39,945 nt of DNA from Spirochaetota bacterium (GCA_024280415.1 JAJRQE010000185.1:1-39945); one strand, 5' to 3'. Positions 17,861 to 27,428 are shown, counted from the first letter of the stretch. The notes: generated by a model from the sequence alone, not told the origin. Translations and numbers: made by a program.

Positions 17861-19206
17861 ATGCAAAAAATAAAAGACAACAAAAAGAAATTTTATCTGG
17901 AAAATCTGGGATGCTCAAAGAATCAGGTAGATGCTGAGGTAATGATAGCTTCTCTTGGAAAAGAGGGGTGGGAGTATGTCAGCAGTTCTGACGATGCAGA
18001 GCTGATAATTGTAAATACCTGTGGATTTATCGAAGCTGCGAAACAGGAATCTATTGATACAGTGATGTCCCTAAGAGAAAACTATCCGGAGAAAAAAATT
18101 CTTCTTGCAGGTTGTTTTGCCCAGAGATACGGTTCTAAGCTTCTTGATAAACTGCCGGAGATTGATGGTGTTTTCGGTAATCTTAATCTTGAAATGGTGA
18201 CCAGTGCAGTCTCATCAGTAGTAAAAGGTGAAAGATCAGCTCTCCTTCCCCTGGAAGGATCTTCCCGGCCTGAACGAAAAAGACTGTTGTCTTTTCCCGG
18301 AACAGCCTATGTGAAAATATCTGAGGGGTGTAACCACAGGTGCTCTTACTGTGCTATTCCGTTAATTCGGGGAAATCTCCGGAGCAGGAGTGTTGAATCT
18401 ATACTTGCTGAGATAAGAGGATTGCTCGATAAAGGCGTTATCGAGATAAATCTTATTGCCCAGGATCTTTCAGCTCTTGGAACAGAGAAAAAAGAGAAAG
18501 ATTTTGTAAGACTTTTAAAGGAGATATCTTCTCTGGAGGGGAATTTCTGGATACGACTCCTCTATATTCATCCTGATAATTTCCCTCTGGAACTTACTGA
18601 TATCGTGAATTCAGATAAAAGAATTCTTCCCTATTTTGATATACCTTTCCAGCATGCTTCGGCAAAAATTCTTAGGAAAATGGGGCGCAAAGGGAATAGT
18701 TCGAATTATCTTGAGTTAATCTCAGCTATAAGAGATAGAATCCCCGGGGCAGTTATAAGGTCTACTTTTATGGTAGGTTTTCCGGGAGAGGATAGCTCTG
18801 CCAGGAAAGATCTTCTGAATTTCCAGGAAAGGCTGAGATTGACTGGGTCGGTATTTTTATATATTCCAGAGAGGATGATACCCGGGCATATTCTTTTCGT
18901 GGAGATTTTGGACACCGTCTTGCCCTTCCGGGAGCTTCCAGATTAAAACGAAAGCTGGAAATGCGTCAGTTACAGATAACAGAGAAGCGAATGGAACGTT
19001 TTGTTGGAATGGATCTTGATATACTTGTCGAGGAAAGGGTAAAGGATGAGTCTGTTTCTCTTGGCCGGGGATATCTTCATGCCGCTGAAGTGGACGGTTC
19101 TGTAGTTATTCTCTCTGGGAAACCGGTTCCGGGCACCCTTGTGAGATGCAGGATTATTAAACGTAATGGTATAGATCTGGAGGCAGTTCCTGTTGATGAA
19201 TTGTGA
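17861..19206 (+). CDS. rimO: Ribosomal protein S12 methylthiotransferase RimO, with apparent -1 nt frameshift at about 18839-18840
   Basis: YLENLGCSKNQVDAEVM, SEGCNHRCSYCAIPLIRG radical SAM motif; the C-terminal part continues in another frame as DWVGIFIYSREDDTRAYSFRGDFGHRLALPGASRLKRKLEMRQLQITEKRMERFVG...VDEL (19206). Confidence 0.88.
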
Positions 19207-21292
19207 GGATAACAGATATCTAAATGGTCTGAATAGTCAGCAGTACGATGCTGTTATGCATGAGGGCTCCCCTCTTCTGATTCTTGCCGGCGCAGGTTCG
19301 GGCAAGACGAGGGTTATTACTACAAAAATTGCACATCTGGTTTCTACTGTCGGAATAGATCCCAGATCCATATTGGCAGTTACTTTTACAAATAAGGCAG
19401 CTGGAGAGATGAGAGAACGGGTTTTGAAAATGGTTCCTCAGGCTGAGGGTGTTATGATCCGAACTTTTCATTCTTTCGGTTCATGGCTTCTTAGAAGAAA
19501 TGCAGAGATTCTTAATCTTCAGCAGAGATTTTCAATATATGATGATGATGATTCATTAAGCCTTCTTCATTCTGTTTTTAGTGATTATAAGAGGAAAGAT
19601 TTAAAGTCCTATGGACGATGGATAAGCAGGGCAAAGGACTACTCCCTCTATCCTGATGATGATCTCAGCTCAATCTCATTTGACAGGAGGCTGCCCGAAA
19701 TGTACAGAGCCTATGAAAAGCGGCTGAGAGAAGTGGGGAGTGTCGATTTTGGGGATCTCATTCTTCGGTCAGTGGAGCTTCTTGGAAACAATATAAACAT
19801 CAGGAGGAGACTCCAGGATAGATTTCAGGTGATACTTGTCGATGAATATCAGGATTCAAATATTGCTCAGAATGAACTTTTAAAGCAGCTCTACAGTGGT
19901 ATGAATTATATCTGTGTAGTTGGAGATGATGATCAGTCTATCTACAGCTTTCGGGGAGCAGAGGTTAAAAATATTGTAACCTTTCCCGAAAGTTTCAGAG
20001 GAGCGGAAATTATTAAGCTCGAAGAGAATTACAGGTCTACCGGAAATATATTAAAAATAGCCACGAGAGTTGTAAGTGTAAACCGGGGAAGGCTTGGTAA
20101 AAAATTATGGACCAGGAAAGAGGACGGTCCCATGGGAGTTGTTAAGATTGTTGCGAACCAGGACAAGGAAGCTGAGTTCTGTGCATCCCTTCTCGGGGAC
20201 GGCAATCTCGATGGAACTGCAATTCTCTACAGAACAAATGCCCAGTCTCTCAGTTTGGAGTCATACTTCATTAATCATAAAATCCCCTATAAAATCGTGG
20301 GTTCTCTCAAGTTTTATGATAGGGAAGAGGTAAAGGATGTTACTTCGCTTTTTTCTCTTTTCCTTAATCCCCGGGATGAAATTGCTTTTAGAAGGATAAT
20401 TAATAAACCTTCCAAAGGCATTGGGAAGGTAACTGTTAATAAAATTGTGGAAACTGCATTAGCGGAAGGTATGGATCTCCTAGAGGCTTCCAGGCGGCTC
20501 TCTTCAGGGTTGTCAGCGAAAGCTTCCAGGGGTGTCGGGGAATTTGTAAAACTCTTTGATGAACTGGATGAGCTCGTAGATATAGCAAATCTGGCAGAAT
20601 TCTCAAATCAGGCAATCCATAATTCCGGAATACTGGAATATCACAGAGCTCAGGATGAAATTGCTCTGACTCAGAAGGTTAAAAACCTTGAAGAGATGGT
20701 TAATGCTGCTTCAAAATACCCGGAAGGGAGGGATGGACTGCTCTCTTTCCTTGAGGATATGGAGCTTGACAGATCTCGCCTGGCCGGATCAGATCCCTCT
20801 TCACTTAAGGGTGTAACACTGATTACAATGCATAATACCAAGGGTCTGGAATTTGACAGAGTGATAATTGTAGGAATGGAAGAGGGACTTTTCCCCTCGC
20901 GTCCGGAAGAGAGTGATGATGATCTGGAAGAGGAACGACGTATCTTCTATGTAAGTATAACCAGGGCAAAAAAAGAGATCTACTTTACTTCCTGCCGACA
21001 GCGCAGGCTCTGGGGTAAACTGAATTTTCAGACTCCTTCCAGATTTTTGAATGAAATTCCCCGGGAATACCTTTTAGATTCTTCAGGATCAGATTCAACA
21101 GGATATTCAAAAAATGAATATCCTCCCGGAAGCTATGTGTATCATGATGATTATGGTTCGGGACAGGTCATAAAAGAGTGGAATAATGGTAAAGAAGTTC
21201 TGATTATAGTAAGATTTGAATCTGGGAGAACAGCGCAGTTTATCCCTAAATATGCAGGTCTGGAAAAAATTTCCCCTGAAAATGACTGGTGA
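19196..21292 (+). CDS. pcrA: UvrD/Rep/PcrA-family ATP-dependent DNA helicase
   Basis: LNSQQYDAVMHEGSPLLILAGAGSGKTRVITTKIAHL, VDEYQDSN, VGDDDQSIYSFRGA, TMHNTKGLEFDRVIIVGMEEGLFP. Confidence 0.95.
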   Translation: MNCEDNRYLNGLNSQQYDAVMHEGSPLLILAGAGSGKTRVITTKIAHLVSTVGIDPRSILAVTFTNKAAGEMRERVLKMVPQAEGVMIRTFHSFGSWLLRRNAEILNLQQRFSIYDDDDSLSLLHSVFSDYKRKDLKSYGRWISRAKDYSLYPDDDLSSISFDRRLPEMYRAYEKRLREVGSVDFGDLILRSVELLGNNINIRRRLQDRFQVILVDEYQDSNIAQNELLKQLYSGMNYICVVGDDDQSIYSFRGAEVKNIVTFPESFRGAEIIKLEENYRSTGNILKIATRVVSVNRGRLGKKLWTRKEDGPMGVVKIVANQDKEAEFCASLLGDGNLDGTAILYRTNAQSLSLESYFINHKIPYKIVGSLKFYDREEVKDVTSLFSLFLNPRDEIAFRRIINKPSKGIGKVTVNKIVETALAEGMDLLEASRRLSSGLSAKASRGVGEFVKLFDELDELVDIANLAEFSNQAIHNSGILEYHRAQDEIALTQKVKNLEEMVNAASKYPEGRDGLLSFLEDMELDRSRLAGSDPSSLKGVTLITMHNTKGLEFDRVIIVGMEEGLFPSRPEESDDDLEEERRIFYVSITRAKKEIYFTSCRQRRLWGKLNFQTPSRFLNEIPREYLLDSSGSDSTGYSKNEYPPGSYVYHDDYGSGQVIKEWNNGKEVLIIVRFESGRTAQFIPKYAGLEKISPENDW

Positions 21293-21297
21293 TAATA

Positions 21298-22095
21298 ATG
21301 AAGAAGAGTAGTAAGTCAATACCAAAAATTAAAAGATCCAGGGGGTATCTTCTCTATGATACCCATGGGAAAAGATACCTGGATCTTTTCCTGGATAACG
21401 GCAGAGCCATTCTGGGGCATCGGCTTGATGGTATTTCCGGAGTAATAAAATCTACTGTGTCAAAAGGGCTGACAGCTGCTTATCCATCAATATATGAGAA
21501 TCGCCTGGAGAAGCAGTTAAGGCAGCTGTTTCCTTTTGTCAGGGAGTTTCTTGTTTTTGGAAATATGGAGAGAGCTGTTAGTGCACTCTTTTCGGGAAAA
21601 AAAATGGGCAGTAGAGAGGCTGCTTTTGTTGATTTTCCCTCTTTAACAGATAAGTATGGGGTGTGGCGTCCATTTTGGGATAATACTTTGGACTGGAGCA
21701 GGTTTAAGTACTTTATACCTGTTCTTCCCTCAATAGGATCTTTCGGTCCTGTAGTCATCTGCAGCAACACCGATGAAGCTGTTACCGGATCAGATCTGCT
21801 TTCACCCATGTTCTATGATATACTCATAAAGTCAGTTGTCTCGTTAAGACGATCTCTGGATGAAAATAATCCGGGACAGAAGGATTGTTTTGATTCCCCT
21901 GTCTGGACTAGGGAAGGAATATATCTCCGGTTTAATATTGGTGGAACGGAATATTCAGCACTTTTTGAAGAAGCCTTGAAATGTGGGATTCTTCTGCCTC
22001 CTGAGGAGGATATTCCTGGAATAATTCCTCTTAGGTTTGAATCTGGTCAGATTAAGGCATTCAGAAAGATGATAAGGAGTGAATATGGTTCTTAA
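21298..22095 (+). CDS. Truncated class-III-aminotransferase-like protein (likely non-catalytic)
   Basis: N-terminal SRGYLLYDTHGKRYLDLFLDNGRAILGHRLDGI resembles the aminotransferase III start and the C-terminal FEEALKCGILLPPEEDIPGIIPL resembles its end; the central PLP/Lys region is not recognisable. Confidence 0.55.
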   Translation: MKKSSKSIPKIKRSRGYLLYDTHGKRYLDLFLDNGRAILGHRLDGISGVIKSTVSKGLTAAYPSIYENRLEKQLRQLFPFVREFLVFGNMERAVSALFSGKKMGSREAAFVDFPSLTDKYGVWRPFWDNTLDWSRFKYFIPVLPSIGSFGPVVICSNTDEAVTGSDLLSPMFYDILIKSVVSLRRSLDENNPGQKDCFDSPVWTREGIYLRFNIGGTEYSALFEEALKCGILLPPEEDIPGIIPLRFESGQIKAFRKMIRSEYGS

Positions 22096-22384
22096 TGAAA
22101 TGGTAACAGTTATTTCCCGGATTTCCTTTGGTGCAATTGCTACTTTCATGGCTATTCTCTACTGGTCCCATACCAGAGACACTGCATGGATGCTTATAAT
22201 CATAGCTGTCATTATTCATTATGGACAGATTATGTATTCTATTTTTATTAAATTCGGGATTCTGGGGTCTGATTTCTTTATTATACCAGGATTACTGGAT
22301 ATAGGTACCCTTCTGTCAGTTCTTCCTTTGATTTTTATCTCTATTGCTTTTATTGTACTAATGGTGCGCTATAACAGAGGCTAG
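22085..22384 (+). CDS. Small membrane protein, about three TM segments
   Basis: ATG 22085 preceded by AAGGAG; hydrophobic stretches ISFGAIATFMAILYW, AWMLIIIAVIIHYGQIMY, VLPLIFISIAFIVLMV. Confidence 0.6.
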   Translation: MVLNEMVTVISRISFGAIATFMAILYWSHTRDTAWMLIIIAVIIHYGQIMYSIFIKFGILGSDFFIIPGLLDIGTLLSVLPLIFISIAFIVLMVRYNRG

Positions 22385-22464
22385 GTTCAGCAGTCGGTAT
22401 TTTGACAATTAAGAGAGTCCATAACAGTAATTCCTGCACGTTGGCCTTTTTCTGGAAAATTCGA

Positions 22465-22493
22465 TTGACAAGAAATATAACTTTTCCTATCAT
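22465..22493 (+). promoter_or_regulatory. Strong sigma70-type promoter immediately before phnD-like gene
   Basis: TTGACA-17 bp-TATCAT; -10 ends 8 nt before the ATG at 22502. Confidence 0.65.
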
Positions 22494-22501
22494 TTATTAC
22501 T

Positions 22502-23395
22502 ATGACTGTCAGGTATTTAATATTTATTATTGCTGTTATTTTTTTGTCTGTCCTGTTTATAAGGTTCAAACAGGATGAATCTAGGGGTGCTGGGGAGAAA
22601 AAAATACAGTTTACAGCCATTCCCGACCAGGATGAAAGCCGTTTGACTGAAAGGTTCAGTCAAATTGCCTTATATCTCTCGAAAGAAACCGGAGTTGAAT
22701 TTGTGTATATTCCTGTAAAATCCTATGCCGCATCTGTGGCTGCATTTAAGAATGGAGAAGTTCAACTTGCATGGTTTGGCGGATTATCCGGTGTCAGGGC
22801 AAGAAGGGCTGTAGCAGGTGCCAGAGCCATTGCCCAGGGAGAAGAGGATAAGCAATTTGTTACTTATTTCATTGCCAATTACAGGACTGGTCTGACTTAT
22901 TCCCAGCAGCTTTCGAAAGAGCTGGAGGGGCGTACATTTACATTTGGTTCAAAAGGTTCGACATCCGGGCGTCTTATGCCGGAGTATTATCTTCGTAAAA
23001 TATTTAACAGAACTCCCGGGAAAATTTTTAAACGTGTCGGCTATAGTGGTAACCACTCCAAAACCATCGCTCTGGTTCAATCCGGTTCTTACGAGATCGG
23101 TGCTGTAAATTATCGAGTCTGGGAGAAAGAGCTAAAAGAGGGGAAAATTGATCTGACAAAAGTATCGGTAATCTGGAAAACACCTGAATACACAGACTAC
23201 AACTGGACCATAAGGCCTGATGTTACAGAAGATTTCGGAACAGATTTTATAGATATTGTGCAAAACGCACTCTTAAGTCTGGAGAACCGGGACATTCTGG
23301 ACACATTCCCCAGAAAGTCATTTATCAAAGCAGACAACAGCATGTACGATGCCATTCTGGAAACCGGTTTGGCAATCGGAATTTTCGATGAGTAG
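22502..23395 (+). CDS. PhnD-family ABC transporter substrate-binding protein (possibly selenate/oxyanion subgroup)
   Basis: N-terminal signal/anchor; TAIPDQDESRLTERFSQIALYLSKETGVEFVYIPVKSYAASVAAFKNGEVQLAWFGGLSGVRARRAV...AIAQGEEDKQFVTYFIAN. Confidence 0.85.
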   Translation: MTVRYLIFIIAVIFLSVLFIRFKQDESRGAGEKKIQFTAIPDQDESRLTERFSQIALYLSKETGVEFVYIPVKSYAASVAAFKNGEVQLAWFGGLSGVRARRAVAGARAIAQGEEDKQFVTYFIANYRTGLTYSQQLSKELEGRTFTFGSKGSTSGRLMPEYYLRKIFNRTPGKIFKRVGYSGNHSKTIALVQSGSYEIGAVNYRVWEKELKEGKIDLTKVSVIWKTPEYTDYNWTIRPDVTEDFGTDFIDIVQNALLSLENRDILDTFPRKSFIKADNSMYDAILETGLAIGIFDE

Positions 23396-24056
23396 TACTT
23401 TGTCTCATTTGAATCTGAAAAATTTCACCTTCTCCTATCCACAGGCCGAAAACCCTGTTTTAACAAATATAAATCTCACTTTTAAAGATGGTGAATCTGT
23501 TGCCCTGATCGGTCCCAGCGGTGCCGGAAAGAGTACATTACTGAATCACCTTAAAAGGAAAACACCCCAATCATCCATGATCCACCAGGAATACCTTCTT
23601 GTTCCACAGTTATCTGTATTTCACAATATTTTTATGGGTCGCCTGGATAAAAACCGAACCATTTATAATTTGATCAATCTGATATATCCCCTAAGGAAAG
23701 AGAGGGCGAATGTGCAGAGAACAGCCAGACTTCTCGATATGGACAAATTTATCGATGTACAATGTCGAAAGCTTTCGGGTGGTGAGCAGCAGAGGGTGGC
23801 TGTGTCCCGGGCACTATACAGAGATTCCAGTCTGTGTTTTGCCGATGAGCCTGTTTCTGCCATGGATCCCGAAAATGGAGAAAAAACCATCTCTTTGCTG
23901 ACTACTGGCAGAACAACGATTGCCTCAATGCACAATACGGAATTGGCCCTAAAGTATTTTGACAGAATTGTTGCATTGAAAAACGGCGGGATCCATTTTG
24001 ATCTCAAGCCATTAGATGTAGATGCAGGAGAATTAAAAGAGCTCTACAGCGAATGA
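23388..24056 (+). CDS. ABC transporter ATP-binding protein (PhnC-like)
   Basis: Walker A GPSGAGKSTLL, signature LSGGEQQRVAVSRAL, Walker B SLCFADEPVSAMD; start overlaps the phnD-like stop. Confidence 0.9.
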   Translation: MSSTLSHLNLKNFTFSYPQAENPVLTNINLTFKDGESVALIGPSGAGKSTLLNHLKRKTPQSSMIHQEYLLVPQLSVFHNIFMGRLDKNRTIYNLINLIYPLRKERANVQRTARLLDMDKFIDVQCRKLSGGEQQRVAVSRALYRDSSLCFADEPVSAMDPENGEKTISLLTTGRTTIASMHNTELALKYFDRIVALKNGGIHFDLKPLDVDAGELKELYSE

Positions 24057-25518
24057 GAAAAACTACCCTGATTTTTATTGCACTGGGAATATTGTCTTTT
24101 TTTTTGCTGATATCGAGATCCTTACTTTAGAGCCCTGGACAGAATTAGGTCGTATTCTGAAAGGGGTAATAACACCCGATATCTCTGTGCTGTTTTATTT
24201 AAAGGAAGCTGTTTTGAATACAGTGGCTTTTGCATTTACAGGAGTATCCATAGCTATTGTATCGGGATCTCTTTTCGCACCTTTCTACAAATATAAATTA
24301 GTTCGCATTGTTCTGACAATTTTCCGATCCATACACGAAATATTCTGGGCTTTTATTTTTCTCCCTGTATTCGGATTAAATTCTGTTACAGGAATTTTTG
24401 CTATTGCTGTCCCCTATAGTGCCATTTTTGCGAAACGGTTTTATGAAATTTACCAGAGTACAGATCTTCGTGCCTGTAATGAACTTCCCCGTAACAGCAG
24501 CCCTGTCCTGCGCTTTCTCTTCGGAGCACTTCCTCTGTTGTACGAAGAGATGCGGGAATTTTCCAGTTACAGAGTTGAATGTGCCATTCGTTCCAGTGCC
24601 GTACTGGGCTTTATTGGGTTACCCACTTTGGGTTTTCATCTGGAAAGCTTCTTCAATGAGGGGAAGTACTCCCAGGCTTTTGCTATACTGCTTCTCTTTT
24701 ATGTTATAATCGGAACAAAAAAATATTGGCTGCGCAGGAAGCTGGTTCCTGTTTATTTCTTAACAAGTATAATTTTCGTTTGGGGAAATACTCATGTGGT
24801 CTGGGCAAATATTGTAAGATTTTTCACATATGATATTATCCCCTGGCCCATGAGACGGGATGGTTTTATTAATAATACAAAACAGATTCTCTGGCGTCCT
24901 TCAGAGACGATTGACTGGTTTTTTACACTGTTACGGGGAGAGGTTCTGCCGGGAGCAAGGGATACGCTGATACTGACTCAAATTACATTTCTCCTGTCGG
25001 GTGTTTTCGCCATATTGTTTATTGGTTTGATTGTCAGGAAGATTAATAAGCCCCTGAGCAGAAAATTTAACAGGATTCTGCTATTGGTATTAAGGTCTAC
25101 CCCGGAATACATAATTGCCTATATTGCTATACAGCTTTGGGGCCCCTCAATGGTGCCGGGAATTGTCGCTCTTGTACTGCATAATTCTGCGGTGGTGACA
25201 ATACTCACAATCAGAAATGCCGATTCCCTTGTATTGCCACTTGATGTTGCAAAAGGTAAAATTAACTGCTTTTTTTTCCATATATTGCCTCAAATATACA
25301 GTTCATTTCTGGGAAACCTGTTTTACAGATGGGAAGTGATGGTTAGGGAATCCTCCATCCTGGGTGTACTGGGAATATACACTCTCGGATTTTATATTGA
25401 TAGTGCCATATCCGATGACAGGATGGATAAAGTTATTTTCCTGATAATGTTTATGTCGATAATTAATATTGTTATCGATAGTGTTTCGAATAAGGTCAGG
25501 AGTGTACTGCTGGAATAG
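24053..25518 (+). CDS. PhnE-type permease, two fused permease domains, with a frameshift at a T9 tract (about 24107-24115)
   Basis: ATG 24053 overlaps the ATPase stop (ATGA). MRKTTLIFIALGILSFF then the frame moves at CTTTTTTTTTG to ...FADIEILTLEPWTELGRILKGVITPDISVLFYLKEAVLNT, continuing to 25518. Two copies of the PhnE-like permease core. Confidence 0.8.
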
Positions 25519-25572
25519 TCGATGGAGGGACGGAACCGGAAAAAGCTGTCCGGAAAAGCTGGTTTGCAGCCA

Positions 25573-25590
25573 GGGGAAGACTTTCCCCTT
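25573..25590 (+). terminator. Short hairpin with T run, weak terminator candidate
   Basis: GGGGAA-GACT-TTCCCC-TTT downstream of the permease stop. Confidence 0.35.
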
Positions 25591-25613
25591 TATAATCGGG
25601 ACTGTAATGAAGC

Positions 25614-25757
25614 GTAGCCGAACAGTAGTGTTAACACTGAGCGTAGTCGAACAGTAGTGTGTAGTCGAACAGTAGTGTGTAGTCGAACAGTAGTGTGTAG
25701 TCGAACAGTAGTGTGTAGTCGAACAGTAGTGTTAACACTGAGCGTAGCCGAAGTGTT
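25614..25757. repeat. 18-bp tandem repeat array flanked by longer variant units
   Basis: Five perfect copies of GTAGTCGAACAGTAGTGT at 25643, 25661, 25679, 25697 and 25715; flanking GTAGCCGAACAGTAGTGTTAACACTGAGC (25614) and GTTAACACTGAGCGTAGCCGAAGTGTTGAC (palindromic end). Confidence 0.95.
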
Positions 25758-25848
25758 GACATTATCATCCAAATATGAAAAACTGCACATCACTTTTAGT
25801 AGTGGTTACATTATCAGTTTGAATTTAAATATAAAGGCAGAGAAAGCA

Positions 25849-26277
25849 ATGGAAACGATTTTTGTTAAACCAAAAGACGTTGTAAGAAAGTGGTTAATTA
25901 TAGATGCAACCGGGAAAAAACTCGGGCGTGTAGCTGTAAAAGCTGCCAATCTTCTTCGTGGTAAACATAAACCAGAATTTACTCCTCACCAGGAAGTTGG
26001 GGATTATGTTATTATTATTAATGCAGATAAGGTTGAAGTAAGCGGAAATAAGGAAACACGAAAGATTTATTACAGACATTCGGGTTATCCAGGAGGGCTT
26101 ACTGCTGAAAGGTTTATCGATATGATAGGCAGAAAACCCACTTATCCCATAGAACATGCAGTTAAAGGGATGCTTCCCAATGGACGTCTTGGAAGGACTC
26201 TCTTTACAAATCTCAAAGTATATGCAGGCTCAGATCATCCACATGCAGCTCAAAAGCCTGAATTACTCGAATTTTAA
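25849..26277 (+). CDS. rplM: 50S ribosomal protein L13
   Basis: METIFVKPKDVVRKWLIIDATGKKLGRVAVKAANLLRGKHKPEFTPHQEVGDYVIIINADKVEVSGNK; start corrected downstream of the ORF-track start (25657), which runs through the repeat array. Confidence 0.97.
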   Translation: METIFVKPKDVVRKWLIIDATGKKLGRVAVKAANLLRGKHKPEFTPHQEVGDYVIIINADKVEVSGNKETRKIYYRHSGYPGGLTAERFIDMIGRKPTYPIEHAVKGMLPNGRLGRTLFTNLKVYAGSDHPHAAQKPELLEF

Positions 26278-26295
26278 GGTCAGGAGAAGATAAAC

Positions 26296-26688
26296 GTGGT
26301 TAAGAATCTTGCATTAGGAACAGGACGAAGAAAAACTGCTATTGCACGGGTTTTCCTAAGAGAGGGAAACGGTAAAATAAGTGTTAATGGCAAGAATGTT
26401 GATGATTATTTTGGTAACCCCAGTTTTGTTTATGTTGTAAAACAGCCCTTGGGAGTTACTGCAACAGAAGGTAAGTATGACCTGCTGATTACTGTAAAGG
26501 GTGGTGGTCCCTCCGGACAGGCTGGTGCCTGTCGTCATGGTATTTCCAGGGCTCTTGTTGAGTATGATGAGACAAATAAAGCTGCTCTAAGAGCAAATGG
26601 ATTTCTTACCAGGGACTCCAGGATGGTTGAAAGAAAGAAATTTGGACAGAGAGGCGCCAGAAGGAAATTCCAGTTCTCAAAACGTTAA
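26296..26688 (+). CDS. rpsI: 30S ribosomal protein S9
   Basis: [26 protein letters not shown]...[16 protein letters not shown]...[27 protein letters not shown] start. Confidence 0.97.
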   Translation: MVKNLALGTGRRKTAIARVFLREGNGKISVNGKNVDDYFGNPSFVYVVKQPLGVTATEGKYDLLITVKGGGPSGQAGACRHGISRALVEYDETNKAALRANGFLTRDSRMVERKKFGQRGARRKFQFSKR

Positions 26689-27322
26689 ACAAACGATTCT
26701 TGAAATCAGGAGAGGAGCAGGGAGAGGTAAAACTGAGGTTTTACTCTCTGGCGGCTCCTCTTTTTTTGTTACCCGGAGAATGGTTGATGAAAATGATCTC
26801 AGTGCAGGAACTGCTCTTTCAGAATTACAGATTACGTTACTCAGATCACATGGAGAGTATATTTTTGTTAAAAGGAAGGCTTTTGAACTTCTGGGATTCC
26901 GTGAGCATTCTGTTTATCAGTTAAAGCAAAAGCTGCTTCAGAGAAATTTCAGCTTAGATATTGTAGAGAAGGTTCTGGAAGAATTGATTCTGGATGGTTC
27001 AGTTAGTAATACAAGGTTTATGGAAATCTGGCTGAGTAATCGTCTTCGAAGGCATCCTGAAGGTTTCCGGGCTCTTTTTGCCGGCTTGATCAGGACTGGA
27101 ATCTCTTCATCGGAGATACTGGATTATCTGATACCTTACATGGAAACTGTTGATTCTGAGAAACTGCTGAAAGCAGCCGCCGGGAAAATTATGAAAAACA
27201 GGAAAGTTACAAAGGATAAACTCATAAAAAGTCTAGGTTCCAGGGGATTCGATACGGCTCAGATAATCCAGTACATTGAACAAAACTTTTCAGGTAAGGA
27301 TGACTCTGCAACTGAAAGATAA
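26597..27322 (+). CDS. recX: RecX-family regulatory protein (start uncertain, probably near the rpsI stop)
   Basis: [62 protein letters not shown] is the RecX pattern. No good ATG between the rpsI end and the conserved region. Confidence 0.75.
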   Translation: MDFLPGTPGWLKERNLDREAPEGNSSSQNVKQTILEIRRGAGRGKTEVLLSGGSSFFVTRRMVDENDLSAGTALSELQITLLRSHGEYIFVKRKAFELLGFREHSVYQLKQKLLQRNFSLDIVEKVLEELILDGSVSNTRFMEIWLSNRLRRHPEGFRALFAGLIRTGISSSEILDYLIPYMETVDSEKLLKAAAGKIMKNRKVTKDKLIKSLGSRGFDTAQIIQYIEQNFSGKDDSATER

Positions 27323-27400
27323 AAGTATCTTTTCAAAAATAAGCTGTTACCATAGATCTTATGGGAGTCTCCGGGGCAAAAGCCTCTGGCAGAAATCTTC

Positions 27401-27428
27401 TTGACATATTGGACTTTTTTGCTATACT
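27401..27428 (+). promoter_or_regulatory. Strong sigma70-type promoter for the HTH-receiver gene
   Basis: TTGACA-16 bp-TATACT; supports a start at 27481 rather than the ORF-track start 27361. Confidence 0.6.

Noticed and set aside
25614-25757. CRISPR array
   Set aside because: Units are head-to-tail 18-bp repeats without unique spacers, and there are no cas genes in the window.
25590-25793. ORFs with RLHTTV / CSRTVV peptide repeats over the 18-bp array
   Set aside because: Translation of a DNA tandem repeat; the plus one is simply an upstream extension of rplM.
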